From: Marispirochaeta sp.
GTDB lineage: Bacteria > Spirochaetota > Spirochaetia > JC444 > Marispirochaetaceae
Assembly: GCF_963668165.1 (NCBI RefSeq)
Contig: NZ_OY764209.1
Coordinates: forward strand, 1,426,001-1,490,000
Length of the DNA stretch: 64,000 nt
Direction of reading: 5' to 3'
Position 1 is the stretch's first letter. Each line of letters begins with the position of its first letter. Position numbers and translations under genes: made by a program. Below the pieces are notes generated by a model, which ran no database searches, was not told where the DNA came from, and was given only the letters and a program-made list of their open reading frames with translations. This document shows positions 44,611-53,794 of this stretch, in pieces.

Positions 44611-45942
44611 ATGGTATCTGGTCCTGTTGCAATTATTCTATTGATAGTTGCAGTCGTACTCATTATTTTCGGTACGGCGCGACTAAAGATGAACCCGTTC
44701 ATTGTCCTCGTAACTGTAGCGATTCTTTATGGAATAGCTATAGGGATGCCCCTTCCTGATGTAGTCGATACTGTAACCGGAGGGTTTGGAAGTACCCTGG
44801 GGTATATTGGTATCGTGATTATTGCCGGTACGATTATCGGTGTTCTTCTTGAAAAAACCGGCGCTGCCTTGTCTATGACTCAGGCGGTTCTCAAACTTGT
44901 CGGTCAGGATCGTGCTCCCCTGGCAATGAGTATCGCCGGAATGATCGTGTCCATACCTGTGTTTTGTGACTCAGGGTATGTTGTTCTTACCCCTCTGAAC
45001 AAGGCCTTGGCGGTCCAGACAAAAAAATCCATGCCGATGATGGCTATTGCCCTGGGTACCGGATTGCATGCCACCCACGCTCTTGTACCGCCCACACCCG
45101 GTCCAATCGCAGCGGCATCTGAACTTGGTGCGGATCTTGGCACTGTTATTCTGTTAGGTCTATTTGTGGCTATATTCAGCATGCTGGCAGGCTACTGGTT
45201 TGCCGTAAAATTTGCTTCGAAGTATAAAATCGACATGGAGCTGGAAGAATCCTATGATTCGCTTATTGCCAAATACGGAAAACTGCCCGGGACCTTTCAC
45301 TCAGTGCTCCCTCTGCTTGTGCCGATTCTTCTGATCCTTTTGAATTCAGTGGCAAAGCTTCCTGGCAGACCCTTTGGCGAAGCTGCGATGTTCAAGCTGC
45401 TTACTTTTGTCGGTGCTCCGGCTGTCGCTCTGGTTATTGGTGTTTTTATCGCGCTTACCCTGGTTGTCAAGGACAAAAGAGCCGAAGCTCGTGACGAATG
45501 GATTGCTCATGGTGTTCACAACGCCGGTCTCATTTTGGCAATTACTGGTGCAGGTGGTGCGTTCGGGAAGGTTCTGCAGGCATCACCCATGGTTGAATAT
45601 ATTGGAACCACTATGGAAGGACTGCCGCTGGGACTCTTGCTGCCGTTCCTGATTGCGGTGGTGATTAAGACTGCTCAGGGAAGCGGTACAGTGTCCATAA
45701 TTACTACAGCAGCAATAATGGCACCCTTGCTCGAACCCTTCGGTCTGAATCCTGTCCTGACCGTTCTTGCTATTGGTTCCGGAGCAGTGGTTGTATCCCA
45801 TGCTAATGACTCATACTTCTGGGTTGTATCGCAGTTTGCGGGTATGCCGACAAAGATGGCATATAAGCTGTGGACGCCGGCTACTGGTGTACAGGGTGTA
45901 GCCGCATTTATTGTTGTAATGATTCTGTCCATTTTCATATAA
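44611..45942 (+). CDS. GntP family gluconate/sugar-acid permease
   Basis: This 443-residue membrane protein has about 12-14 helices. GntP features are VTGGFGSTLGYIGIVIIAGTIIG (two blocks), IPVFCDSGYVVLTPLN near residue 123, the signature HALVPPTPGPIAAASELG near residue 153, and AQGSGTVSIITTAAI near 355. GntP proteins import gluconate or other hydroxy acids with protons. I start at ATG 44611 with GGAGG upstream; a TTG 12 bp earlier is the longer alternative. It is divergent from the SDR gene, which could act on the imported hydroxy acid. A strong terminator follows. Confidence 0.93.
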   Translation: MVSGPVAIILLIVAVVLIIFGTARLKMNPFIVLVTVAILYGIAIGMPLPDVVDTVTGGFGSTLGYIGIVIIAGTIIGVLLEKTGAALSMTQAVLKLVGQDRAPLAMSIAGMIVSIPVFCDSGYVVLTPLNKALAVQTKKSMPMMAIALGTGLHATHALVPPTPGPIAAASELGADLGTVILLGLFVAIFSMLAGYWFAVKFASKYKIDMELEESYDSLIAKYGKLPGTFHSVLPLLVPILLILLNSVAKLPGRPFGEAAMFKLLTFVGAPAVALVIGVFIALTLVVKDKRAEARDEWIAHGVHNAGLILAITGAGGAFGKVLQASPMVEYIGTTMEGLPLGLLLPFLIAVVIKTAQGSGTVSIITTAAIMAPLLEPFGLNPVLTVLAIGSGAVVVSHANDSYFWVVSQFAGMPTKMAYKLWTPATGVQGVAAFIVVMILSIFI

Positions 45943-45986
45943 AGAAGCGGACTGAGTATTCATTGCAAATAATGTATTTAATACCG

Positions 45987-46022
45987 GCGACCGGAGTGCG
46001 CAGCGCTTCGGTCGCGTTTATA
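45987..46022 (+). terminator. Rho-independent terminator after the GntP gene
   Basis: GCGACCGGAGTG (45987-45998) pairs with CGCTTCGGTCGC (46004-46015) in a 12-bp stem with two G-T pairs and a five-base loop, followed by GTTTATATT. It lies 44 bp after the permease stop. Confidence 0.8.
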
Positions 46023-46050
46023 TTGTTAAGGCGATAAGGGTGTATATAAG

Positions 46051-46701
46051 ATGAGGGGTATACTGTATCAACTTCGACTGCGGCGTGCGCTTAATGCCAT
46101 GTCAACCGGCGAACATGCGATCGCACGCAAAATTTGGAAGAAACTTTCGAAGGGGAATCCAAATGCTCATGGGATGCGCCACAATATTGCGCTTACATAT
46201 ATAGGCGAGGAGCGTTACGCTGAAGCTGAACCTCTGTTGTTTGATGAAATCGAAGATTTTGGCGACTATTACCCTCGCCTGAGGGCGCTTGCTGACATGT
46301 ACTACGCCTGGGGGAAAGGCTCGGCTGCTAACGAATGGTATCGAAAAGTAGCTCAACGCGACGATTGTCCCGACAGTGAGCGGAAGCTTATACAGCGGCG
46401 GATAGAATTGACCTCTAATGATGCTCTCTACTCGGATGTCCTAAAATCGCTTGAAGATGTTCGTAAAGGCAACGCTTTGCTGGCACAGGATCAATGGCAG
46501 GAGGCTCGGGAGTGCTTCAGGCGGGCAAGTGAGCTGGACCCGACAAACATTCAGGCAATGAATAATATCGGAACCATTGAGCTCAATCATAATGAAGATC
46601 CGGAGGCCGCAAAAGCCTGGTTTGAAAAGGCGCTTAACTGGTCTGATCTCTCCTGGCTGCGTAAAAATCTGGCACTGGCAGAGAAAGCGATTCAGCTATA
46701 G
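46051..46701 (+). CDS. Tetratricopeptide-repeat protein
   Basis: This 216-residue protein is made of TPR-like helical pairs: residues about 15-50 (AMSTGEHAIARKIWKKLSKG, ALTYIGEERYAEAEPL), about 70-105, and a clear C-terminal repeat (QDQWQEARECFRRASELDPTNIQAMNNIG in two helices, then AKAWFEKAL). It has no signal peptide and probably is a cytoplasmic scaffold. No strong ribosome-binding site is visible. No partner can be named. Confidence 0.82.
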   Translation: MRGILYQLRLRRALNAMSTGEHAIARKIWKKLSKGNPNAHGMRHNIALTYIGEERYAEAEPLLFDEIEDFGDYYPRLRALADMYYAWGKGSAANEWYRKVAQRDDCPDSERKLIQRRIELTSNDALYSDVLKSLEDVRKGNALLAQDQWQEARECFRRASELDPTNIQAMNNIGTIELNHNEDPEAAKAWFEKALNWSDLSWLRKNLALAEKAIQL

Positions 46702-46790
46702 TATTCTTGTAACAGGTCGCGATTATAATAAAGTCTTGTACGTCGGCCGGTGTGTGAGGAACGATATCATAACACTGAATGTGTGTATAA

Positions 46791-46987
46791 CACACTGCAG
46801 CAGGTGAATCCTTGCTTCCCGGCAGCGCCGTACATGTTCTTCCGGCCAGAGTCCGGACTGGATCTCCCCAATATGGGCTTTCTGCAGATAGAGCATGCAG
46901 CGCCGTGACTGACCGATTCCGCCGCCGATGGATTGTGGCAGCTCCCCTGAAAGCAGTCTGTCGTGAAAGTAGAGCTTCTTCCGCTCC
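46791..46987 (+). repeat. Left direct repeat: duplicated 3' end of asnA
   Basis: These 197 bp match 61702-61898 in the same orientation with only three mismatches by eye. On the minus strand they encode the AsnA C-terminus, but the stop codon TAG has become CAG, so it is a dead copy. Beyond 46987 the similarity breaks down. A hairpin, GTGTGT-ATA-ACACAC (46781-46795), sits exactly at its left edge. Confidence 0.88.
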
Positions 46988-47099
46988 GGCGGCTGTCAGC
47001 TGTTTTTGTTTAATCGTGTCATGATAACGCCACTAAAACTGATTGTCTATGTATAAATTGTGAATGTGGCAAGGAGTGAAGTGTAAAGTCGAGACGATT
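46988..47099. other. Gap between left repeat and kinase gene
   Basis: These 112 bp lie downstream of the convergently oriented kinase gene. Together with the repeat they complete the 400-bp gap after the TPR gene. I see no gene or clear terminator in them. Confidence 0.5.
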
Positions 47100-48889
47100 T
47101 TAATTTTGCATGGGACTGTCTACATTGTCAACTATCAAGGGAAGTTTCAGCCTTACACAGGCTCCTCCGTCGGGATTGTTTGAAAAGCTCAAGCCGAAAT
47201 TGGTACCGAAATAAAGGGTAATACGCTCCTGTATGTTTTTTATCCCGATTCCGCTGTGCATACTCCGACTTTTATTTGTGCTTTCTTTGATGCCACCGTC
47301 GCTTGAAAAGGTAAAACCGGATCCATTGTCGCGGATATGAATAAGAAGATTCTTCTCGTCTGAAAGTTCCGCTTCTACATGAATTTCTCCATTGGAGTCC
47401 ATATCCTTTAAACCGTGAAAAATAGCGTTTTCTACCAGAGGCTGGAGAATGAACTTCATGATTCTCAGGGATTGAAGATTGTTTGGAATGGAGTACCGTA
47501 CTGAGAAAATATCGCCGTAGCGGAATTGTTGAATACTAATGTAGTTATGTACGCTGGTGATTTCATCTTCGAGACTTACTAGACGGGAGGAACTGGAGAT
47601 ATTGTATCTCAGCAGATTTATCAGAGAAGAAATCATGTCGCTTATATTCTCCATTCCCTGGAGTACTGCCAGCCATTTTATCGAGTCCAGGGTGTTGTAG
47701 AGAAAGTGAGGATTTATCTGGGCTTCCAGAACCTCAAACTCCAAATCTGATTTTCTTTTTTGCTCTGCGACAGACTGCTTCAGCAGATGGTCTATTCGGA
47801 CGGTCATATTATTGAAGGTTTCGCCCAATTGACCTATTTCATCTTCTCTGTCGGTTTCTATTTTTACATTAAAATTTCCGCTTTGTATTATTTTCAGTTT
47901 TTCATTCAAATCGATAATTGGTTTTGCTATTGAGTTGGAAAGAAGCAGAGAAATAACCAGATAAATAAGAGTCATGCCGATTAAAAAAAACATAAGCATA
48001 ATCAACAATAGATTTGTTGTTGATTGAATCTTGTCTTTGAAGAATACCCGTACAATACGCCAGTCATTTTGTTCAAAAGGTTCAGAGATAATAAAGCTAT
48101 CCTTATTAAAAATGTTCATTTCACGTACGTGTTGTCCTGATTCAAAGAGTTCAGGATTATCCTGTTTGAGAAAGTCCATATTAAGGTTAAAAGGAAATGT
48201 AAACAGGGTCTCTCCCCGAGAGTTTACCACAAGCACTTTTTCGGTATCTTCTGCTGTAAGGGAGCTGTAGGTAAATATTTCTCTGAGGTATACATAATTT
48301 ATATCTATTATAAGCAGTCCGATTCTCTCTGTCGCGGGGAATTTATAAATTGGACGCATGTAGGTTATGGCATTTCTTTCAAGTTGCGGAATGTGAATTC
48401 CCTGGTTATTCCTGTCGTTGCCAAATATATTATCGATCTCAGTTTCGGTCACTATATTCAGCCAGCGGCGTAATTTATCTTCTGTAAAACATCCCAATAG
48501 CTGGAGAAGAACCTACCGTTCTGTCCCAGTATATAGATACCTTTGAGATGTTCGTTAATGCTGACGCTGTTCCTCAGCATTGTATCAACCAGGACCTGGG
48601 ATTCTATAAGCTCCGGATCTCCCGGCATCAGCTGTCTGGTGACGTTACGGGTTATGGTTTCATTCGCCGCCAGAAGGATACTGTTATTACGGACTATGGA
48701 GAGAATAAACTCTATATTATATTTTGCCTTGTTGGTTGTGGATACTATATGGTCGCGTTCGGTACGAATAAAACTCCTTACATAAAAAGTGAAAGAAAAA
48801 AGTCCAAGCGCTGTTATTGTAAGAAGCGAGGTTGCAAAAAAATATTTAAAAAAGAGCTTCTGGATTGTTGATTTAAAAACCTTGAACAT
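47100..48889 (-). pseudogene. YesM-type sensor histidine kinase, frameshifted
   Basis: The N-terminal frame (from 48889) has a first membrane helix (FFATSLLTITALGLFSFTFYV) and an extracellular sensor beginning, up to GRFFSSYWD. The frame then changes near 48475-48490 and continues FTEDKLRRWLNIV, with the rest of the sensor, a second helix (LLLIMLMFFLIGMTLIYLVIS), a HAMP domain, the His-kinase motif LEAQINPHFLYNTLDS and the ATPase part (LVENAIFHGLKD, IRDNGSGFTF, HSGIGIKNIQERI). The span is 3n+2 bases. Except for this one lesion it is intact. It pairs with the AraC-type regulator just upstream (11 bp apart or less) and should sense the sugar or polyol of this locus. Confidence 0.85.
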
Positions 48890-50476
48890 TTACCAGTAAT
48901 TGTATTCCGGTGAATAATGAGTACTTCGATACTGCTTGCAGGTCATTCCGCAGGTGTCCTTAAACACCTTGCTGAAGTAATATGGACTGTCGAATCCAAC
49001 CTTCTCTGCAATCTCATAGATTCTCATGTTGGAACTTACAAGCAGTTTTTTTGCTTTATCTATTCTTATTTCTGTTATATATGTTGAAAAATTTATTCCA
49101 AGCTCCTGCTTAAAAAGAAAACTCAGATAGCTTCGACTGACCTCCGCGCTATCAGCCACAGTTTGAAGGGAGATATTCTCCGCTGAGTGCCTGCGTATGT
49201 ACTCCATGCTTTTTCGGATTATGTGAGAGTTGTAAGAGATGGATTTTCTTTCTCTTACAGTTTTCAGATACTCGGTGTACAAATCAGTAAGATACTTGAT
49301 GAGGGCAGAAATGTTATAGAAACGGGCGAAAAGCTCTGATTCAGAATTAATATGGGGCAGAATCTTTACATCATGCTCCTGTTCTGATACCTGAACAGGT
49401 TCCCGAAGATAATCCATCAGGGTATTAAAATCTGCGAGAAGACTTTGGGTGTCGTATGCTCTTGCTGTTTCCAGAAAGTGGTGATGAAGAAACTTGCTTA
49501 TACCTTCTGTATTCTTGTCTTCGATAAGAAGGTTTAGTTCCTTGGTATCTATTTCGGATTCAAACTTGCTGTAGTGAGCGGAAACGGGATTGAAGAAGCA
49601 AATATTGTCAGGCTCGAAAAAAGAGTCCCGGCAGGCCCTGTTGGCTTCTTCGTATAAAGAGGCAAGAGCGTAAAAAGAGTTTGCCTGCCTGCTGAGTCCG
49701 ATGGAAATATTAAGATTAAGGTATTTTTTTATATTTTTTTTCAGAAGATGGACAATACTGAGAATATTCCTGGGACGTTCATGGAATTCTTCTGTACCGG
49801 GCATATTAAAAATAAATAATGTTTCGTTTTTCCGCACAATAGGGACAACGTTTAGATTGCTGTCGGTGAAAACGTGGTTAGAAATACTGGTTATTACTTT
49901 CTCAAAATTCAGTATCTTGGCTGCCGGTAGTCCAGTATCCGGGGATTCATCATGAAACTGGAGAGAAACTACCATGTATCTGTTGTTAGGAAACGAGGCG
50001 AGTTTCAACTCCTGTACCTGTTGTTCCGAAAGGTGCTCTCCCTGAAGAGCCTTATCTATAATTTTGGGATCTGCCTTTTGAAGTTTTATATTTTCCCTTG
50101 GTCCAAGCAACCCGGCGGCCTTCTTGAGGTGTTTAAGCAGGTTTTCTTCGGTTAGGTTGGATTTGAGAATATAGCTGACAACCCCAAGATTAATTGCCTG
50201 GTGGGCATAATTAAAATCGTCATGGTGAGTGAGGATTATAGATTTGAGGTTCTCATTGATTAACTTCAGTGCCTGTATCAGTTCAAGCCCGTTCATGTCC
50301 GGCATTCCCACGTCGGTAAGGAGTATATCGGGCTGATGCTGTTTAAAGAGATCGAGAGCTTCTTTACCGTTCCTTGCTTCTCCTACTACGGAAAAGCTGT
50401 TGCCTTCCCAGTCGATTGTAGTTTTTAATCCGACTCTTACAAGGAGTTCATCGTCGGCAATCAAGACTTTGTACAT
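48890..50476 (-). CDS. YesN-type response regulator (receiver plus AraC HTH)
   Basis: This 528-residue protein has an N-terminal receiver (VLIADDELLVRVGL, phospho-Asp in ILLTDVGMPDMNG near residue 56, Lys in YILKSNL), a long middle region, and a C-terminal AraC domain with two HTH motifs (ISLQTVADSAEVSRSYLSFLF and YEIAEKVGFDSPYYFSKVF). Such regulators activate carbohydrate ABC transporter operons after phosphorylation by a YesM kinase, here the next gene. It is divergent from the solute-binding-protein gene, whose promoter region it probably controls. Confidence 0.93.
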   Translation of the reverse strand: MYKVLIADDELLVRVGLKTTIDWEGNSFSVVGEARNGKEALDLFKQHQPDILLTDVGMPDMNGLELIQALKLINENLKSIILTHHDDFNYAHQAINLGVVSYILKSNLTEENLLKHLKKAAGLLGPRENIKLQKADPKIIDKALQGEHLSEQQVQELKLASFPNNRYMVVSLQFHDESPDTGLPAAKILNFEKVITSISNHVFTDSNLNVVPIVRKNETLFIFNMPGTEEFHERPRNILSIVHLLKKNIKKYLNLNISIGLSRQANSFYALASLYEEANRACRDSFFEPDNICFFNPVSAHYSKFESEIDTKELNLLIEDKNTEGISKFLHHHFLETARAYDTQSLLADFNTLMDYLREPVQVSEQEHDVKILPHINSESELFARFYNISALIKYLTDLYTEYLKTVRERKSISYNSHIIRKSMEYIRRHSAENISLQTVADSAEVSRSYLSFLFKQELGINFSTYITEIRIDKAKKLLVSSNMRIYEIAEKVGFDSPYYFSKVFKDTCGMTCKQYRSTHYSPEYNYW

Positions 50477-50841
50477 GGGTATCCCTTGCGCATGCAGGAT
50501 AGAATACGCTGTAATTATACTTCACATATTTTTTATTCACAAGAAAAACCTTTCAACAGCAAGAAATCTAAAAAGATTGCCGGAAATAAATTGATGATTA
50601 ATATCTGAGATATGTTTAATGAGAAAAATTCAAAATATATTTTCTATTTTTAGATAATATTTATGATTTGTGGAACTTTATATAAAGACTGATGTGTGTG
50701 GAAAAACCGGAATTGTAAGAAATTCTTTGTGATTATTGTTGATACCTTCATTTCGCTTCAAAAAAAACGGGTTTACAGTTAACAATCACTTTCTAACTGA
50801 ACGGATTCTTTGGATCCGTAAAACTAATAAGGAGGACAGAA
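50477..50841. promoter_or_regulatory. AT-rich divergent control region
   Basis: These 365 bp separate the yesN-like gene from the binding-protein gene. They are very AT-rich with several A and T runs. I see no convincing pair of -35/-10 boxes or AraC direct repeats by eye; AAGGAGG (50830-50836) is the ribosome-binding site of the GTG-started binding protein. Confidence 0.5.
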
Positions 50842-52266
50842 GTGAGAAAATTGTTGGTATCTGTAATGGTGTTAGCAATGTGTATGGCAGCTGTACTGCC
50901 TGTCTGGTCAAGCGGACAGACTGATACAGGCGGAAGCGGCGACATAGATGCTATCAAGCAACAGGCTGCTGCGTCCGGTTTTGATTGGAAAATGGCTGAT
51001 GGTGAACAAGTCACTGTTCTATTTAATCAGCATCCCTATGCCGAAGCCATTATCAAGAAGATCCCGGAGTTTGAATCTCTTACCGGCATTAAAGTTACCT
51101 ATTCCATTACCCCCGAAGAAAACTACTTCGACAAGGTAACTACTTCTCTTAACAGCCGAAGTGGAACTCCGGATCTGTTTATGAGCGGTGCATATCAGAT
51201 ATGGGACTACGCTGTTCCCGGTTACATCCAGCCTCTGGATGAGTTTGTTAATGATCCTAATCTGGTAAGCCCGGAATACGATTTCGGTGATTTCTTCGAT
51301 GGTGTTATCAGCTCCCTTCGTTGGGACCTGACTCCCGGGCATAAAGTAGGTTCAGGTAATCTATGGGCCCTGCCCCTGGGGTTTGAGACCAATACTCTTG
51401 CGTACAACAAGCGAATTTTTGATGAGCGCGGCCTTCAGCCTCCGAAAACAATAGAAGAACTGAAAATGCTCTGTAAAGAACTTCAGGAATTCGATGGTCC
51501 CGGCACTTACGCTCTTGCAATCCGCGGATCTCGTAACTGGGGAACCATCCATGCTGGTTACATGACCACGTACTCCAACTATGGAGCGGAAGACTTTAAA
51601 ATACAGAATGGCAAACTGGTATCTCAGGTAAACAGCCCTGAGGCAATTAAGATGACCAAAGACTGGGTGGAGCTTATAAAACTTGGCGGATCCCCCACAT
51701 GGGCAAGCTATACATGGTATCAGGCTGGTGCCGACCTTGGTGCCGGAAAGGCTGCCATGCTGTTTGACGCTGACTGTAACGGCTATTTTCAGAATCCTCC
51801 GGGGGCTTCCAAGGAAGCCGGCAACATCGCATGGGTACATGCTCCGCTTCCCAAAGGAAAGACGGAAGTAAATGCGAACCTCTGGACCTGGGCAATGGCG
51901 ATCAACAAAGCTTCCAAGCACAAGGTTGCATCATGGCTTTTCCTGCAGTACTTCACCAGCAAAGAGCATATTCAGTGGGCATCTACAAAAGCTAAACTGG
52001 TTGACCCTCCACGGGCCTCTGTATTCGAAAGCGCCGATTTTCAGAACGTTCTGGACCGATCCGAAGGTTATGGGCAGGCATTCCAGGATTCAGTCGACGG
52101 TACATATATCCAGTTTACTCCTCAACCCCACTTTTTTGAAACAACCACCGAGTGGGCTGCTACTCTTCAGGATATTGTTTCCGGCAAGTATTCAACTGTC
52201 GAGGAAGGTATGGACGCTCTTAAAAAGAAGATGGACAAGATCGTATCCGATATTTCCGTCAACTAA
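50842..52266 (+). CDS. Sugar/polyol ABC transporter substrate-binding protein (family 1)
   Basis: This 474-residue periplasmic binding protein has a signal peptide (LLVSVMVLAMCMAAVLPVW) and the SBP_bac_1 layout: VLFNQHPYAEAIIKKIPEFE near residue 59, VTTSLNSRSGTPDLFM near 100, FETNTLAYNKRIFDERGL near 180, and GAGKAAMLFDADCNG near 302. It starts at GTG 50842 with AAGGAGG 5 nt upstream. It is the first gene of the transport operon and is followed by a hairpin that should lower expression of the downstream permeases. The neighbouring enzymes point to a small polyol as substrate (inference). Confidence 0.92.
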   Translation: MRKLLVSVMVLAMCMAAVLPVWSSGQTDTGGSGDIDAIKQQAAASGFDWKMADGEQVTVLFNQHPYAEAIIKKIPEFESLTGIKVTYSITPEENYFDKVTTSLNSRSGTPDLFMSGAYQIWDYAVPGYIQPLDEFVNDPNLVSPEYDFGDFFDGVISSLRWDLTPGHKVGSGNLWALPLGFETNTLAYNKRIFDERGLQPPKTIEELKMLCKELQEFDGPGTYALAIRGSRNWGTIHAGYMTTYSNYGAEDFKIQNGKLVSQVNSPEAIKMTKDWVELIKLGGSPTWASYTWYQAGADLGAGKAAMLFDADCNGYFQNPPGASKEAGNIAWVHAPLPKGKTEVNANLWTWAMAINKASKHKVASWLFLQYFTSKEHIQWASTKAKLVDPPRASVFESADFQNVLDRSEGYGQAFQDSVDGTYIQFTPQPHFFETTTEWAATLQDIVSGKYSTVEEGMDALKKKMDKIVSDISVN

Positions 52267-52276
52267 ACTTGATCTG

Positions 52277-52307
52277 CCGTTCCCGGTTTTTCCGGGAACG
52301 GTTTTTT
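52277..52307 (+). terminator. Attenuating terminator between binding protein and permease
   Basis: CCGTTCCCGG (52277-52286) and CCGGGAACGG (52292-52301) form a perfect 10-bp stem around TTTTT, followed by TTTTTT. It stands between the binding-protein gene and the first permease gene, where partial termination would give more binding protein than permease. Confidence 0.88.
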
Positions 52308-52391
52308 CAGAAAATGAATAATTCCTTTAACTACTTCTAATGCTTATCCCGTGATGTTGCACGTATCGCGATAGAAGGAAGGAGGCTGATT

Positions 52392-53351
52392 TTGTCCAGC
52401 ATAACACAGGCGGATTTATCCGCAGGGAGACCTGGTTTTACGGATGCTGAAATAAAGAAAGCAACAGAAATACCGGCTATCGTGAAAGCGCGCCCGTATC
52501 TGATAATGGCTCCTGCCTTACTTATAACGGTGGGGATCATGCTTTGTTTTTTCAGTGCCATTTTCTTTTCACTAACTAATTATTCATTTCGATTGCCCTC
52601 ATGGCATTTTATAGGCCTGAAAAACTGGATCGAAATGTTTATGGATGAAGACTTCTGGCACGCGGTTCTGGTTACCCTCCAGTATTCGGCGGCGACTACT
52701 ATTCCTGAAATGCTTCTTGGACTTGGTATCGCCCTGCTTCTGAGTCATACTAACTGGTTTACAAGAATTCTCAAGCTGGTGCTTATCTTCCCGCTAATGA
52801 TAGCACCGGTTATTGCCACCCTTATATGGCAGCTTATGACGAATACCTCCGTTGGAGTTATTGAAAAGTTCTTCAATTTTTTTGGTATTTACAATTTCCC
52901 CTGGGCAGCATCTTCCAGCACGGCACTGTTTACTGCAGCCCTGGTTGATATCTGGGTTTTTACTCCCTTTGTAATTGTCCTTGTATCTGCAGGAATCGGT
53001 TCGTTACCCAAATCGCCTTTCGAGGCAGCCAAGGTTGATGGAGGATCAGCCTGGTTCACCTTCAAGACCCTGACGCTGCCCATGCTCAAACCCTTTTTAT
53101 ATATTGCCTTGATCTTCCGCCTTATGGCGGCGCTACAGGAGTATGCAATTATATTTGCCCTGACCAAAGGCGGGCCGGGAAATACCCTCATGAATCTTTC
53201 TTTAACGGCTTACAACACCGGGTTCGCTTTTCTCAAATTCGGGGCATCTCTGCCGTATATTCTTTTTCTCTGGGTAATTATCTACTTTATCAGTAAAAAA
53301 CTCGTCAGTAATTACCTGGCAACCCAGAAAAAAGTCATCGGTACTGACTGA
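52392..53351 (+). CDS. Sugar/polyol ABC transporter permease (MalF/UgpA type)
   Basis: This 319-residue inner-membrane permease has six helices (first YLIMAPALLITVGIMLCFFSAI, residues about 37-60) and the ATPase-contact EAA loop EAAKVDGGSAWFTFKTLTLP near residue 215. It forms a heterodimer with the next permease. It starts at TTG 52392 with GGAGG about 8 nt upstream; no better start lies before the first helix. The second permease starts 14 bp downstream. Confidence 0.9.
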   Translation: MSSITQADLSAGRPGFTDAEIKKATEIPAIVKARPYLIMAPALLITVGIMLCFFSAIFFSLTNYSFRLPSWHFIGLKNWIEMFMDEDFWHAVLVTLQYSAATTIPEMLLGLGIALLLSHTNWFTRILKLVLIFPLMIAPVIATLIWQLMTNTSVGVIEKFFNFFGIYNFPWAASSSTALFTAALVDIWVFTPFVIVLVSAGIGSLPKSPFEAAKVDGGSAWFTFKTLTLPMLKPFLYIALIFRLMAALQEYAIIFALTKGGPGNTLMNLSLTAYNTGFAFLKFGASLPYILFLWVIIYFISKKLVSNYLATQKKVIGTD

Positions 53352-53794
53352 GGAGATGCGATAATATGACACAACAAGAACGAAATAAATATGTAGGCCG
53401 GGTAGTACGGAATTTTCTGCTTGCTCTGTGGACAATCTTTGGACTGTTTCCTCTATTATGGATGATTATCATCTCCTTTAAAAGCGACAGTCAAATGTTT
53501 GATACTCTTTTTGTATTTTCTCCGACCCTGGAAAATTATAAAAAGGTGCTTATCGGGACAGATTATTTCAAGACCTTTATGGACAATATCATCGTCAGTT
53601 CCGGGGCTGTACTGGTTTCCGTTGCTGCCGGTGTTCCCGCGGCTTATGCACTGGCACGGTACAATTTTAAGCGTAAAGAGGATTTGGCCTTTACTATCCT
53701 CTCCTTTAAATTCGCGCCGGAAATACTGGTCGTACTTCCCCTGTTCATGATTTACCAGAAGATTGGTATTTACGATACCTATCTGGGCATGATC

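Noticed and set aside
46781..46795. GTGTGT-ATA-ACACAC hairpin as an attachment site or terminator
   Set aside because: The stem is short, there is no T-tract, and the right repeat copy has no matching hairpin; only its position is suggestive.
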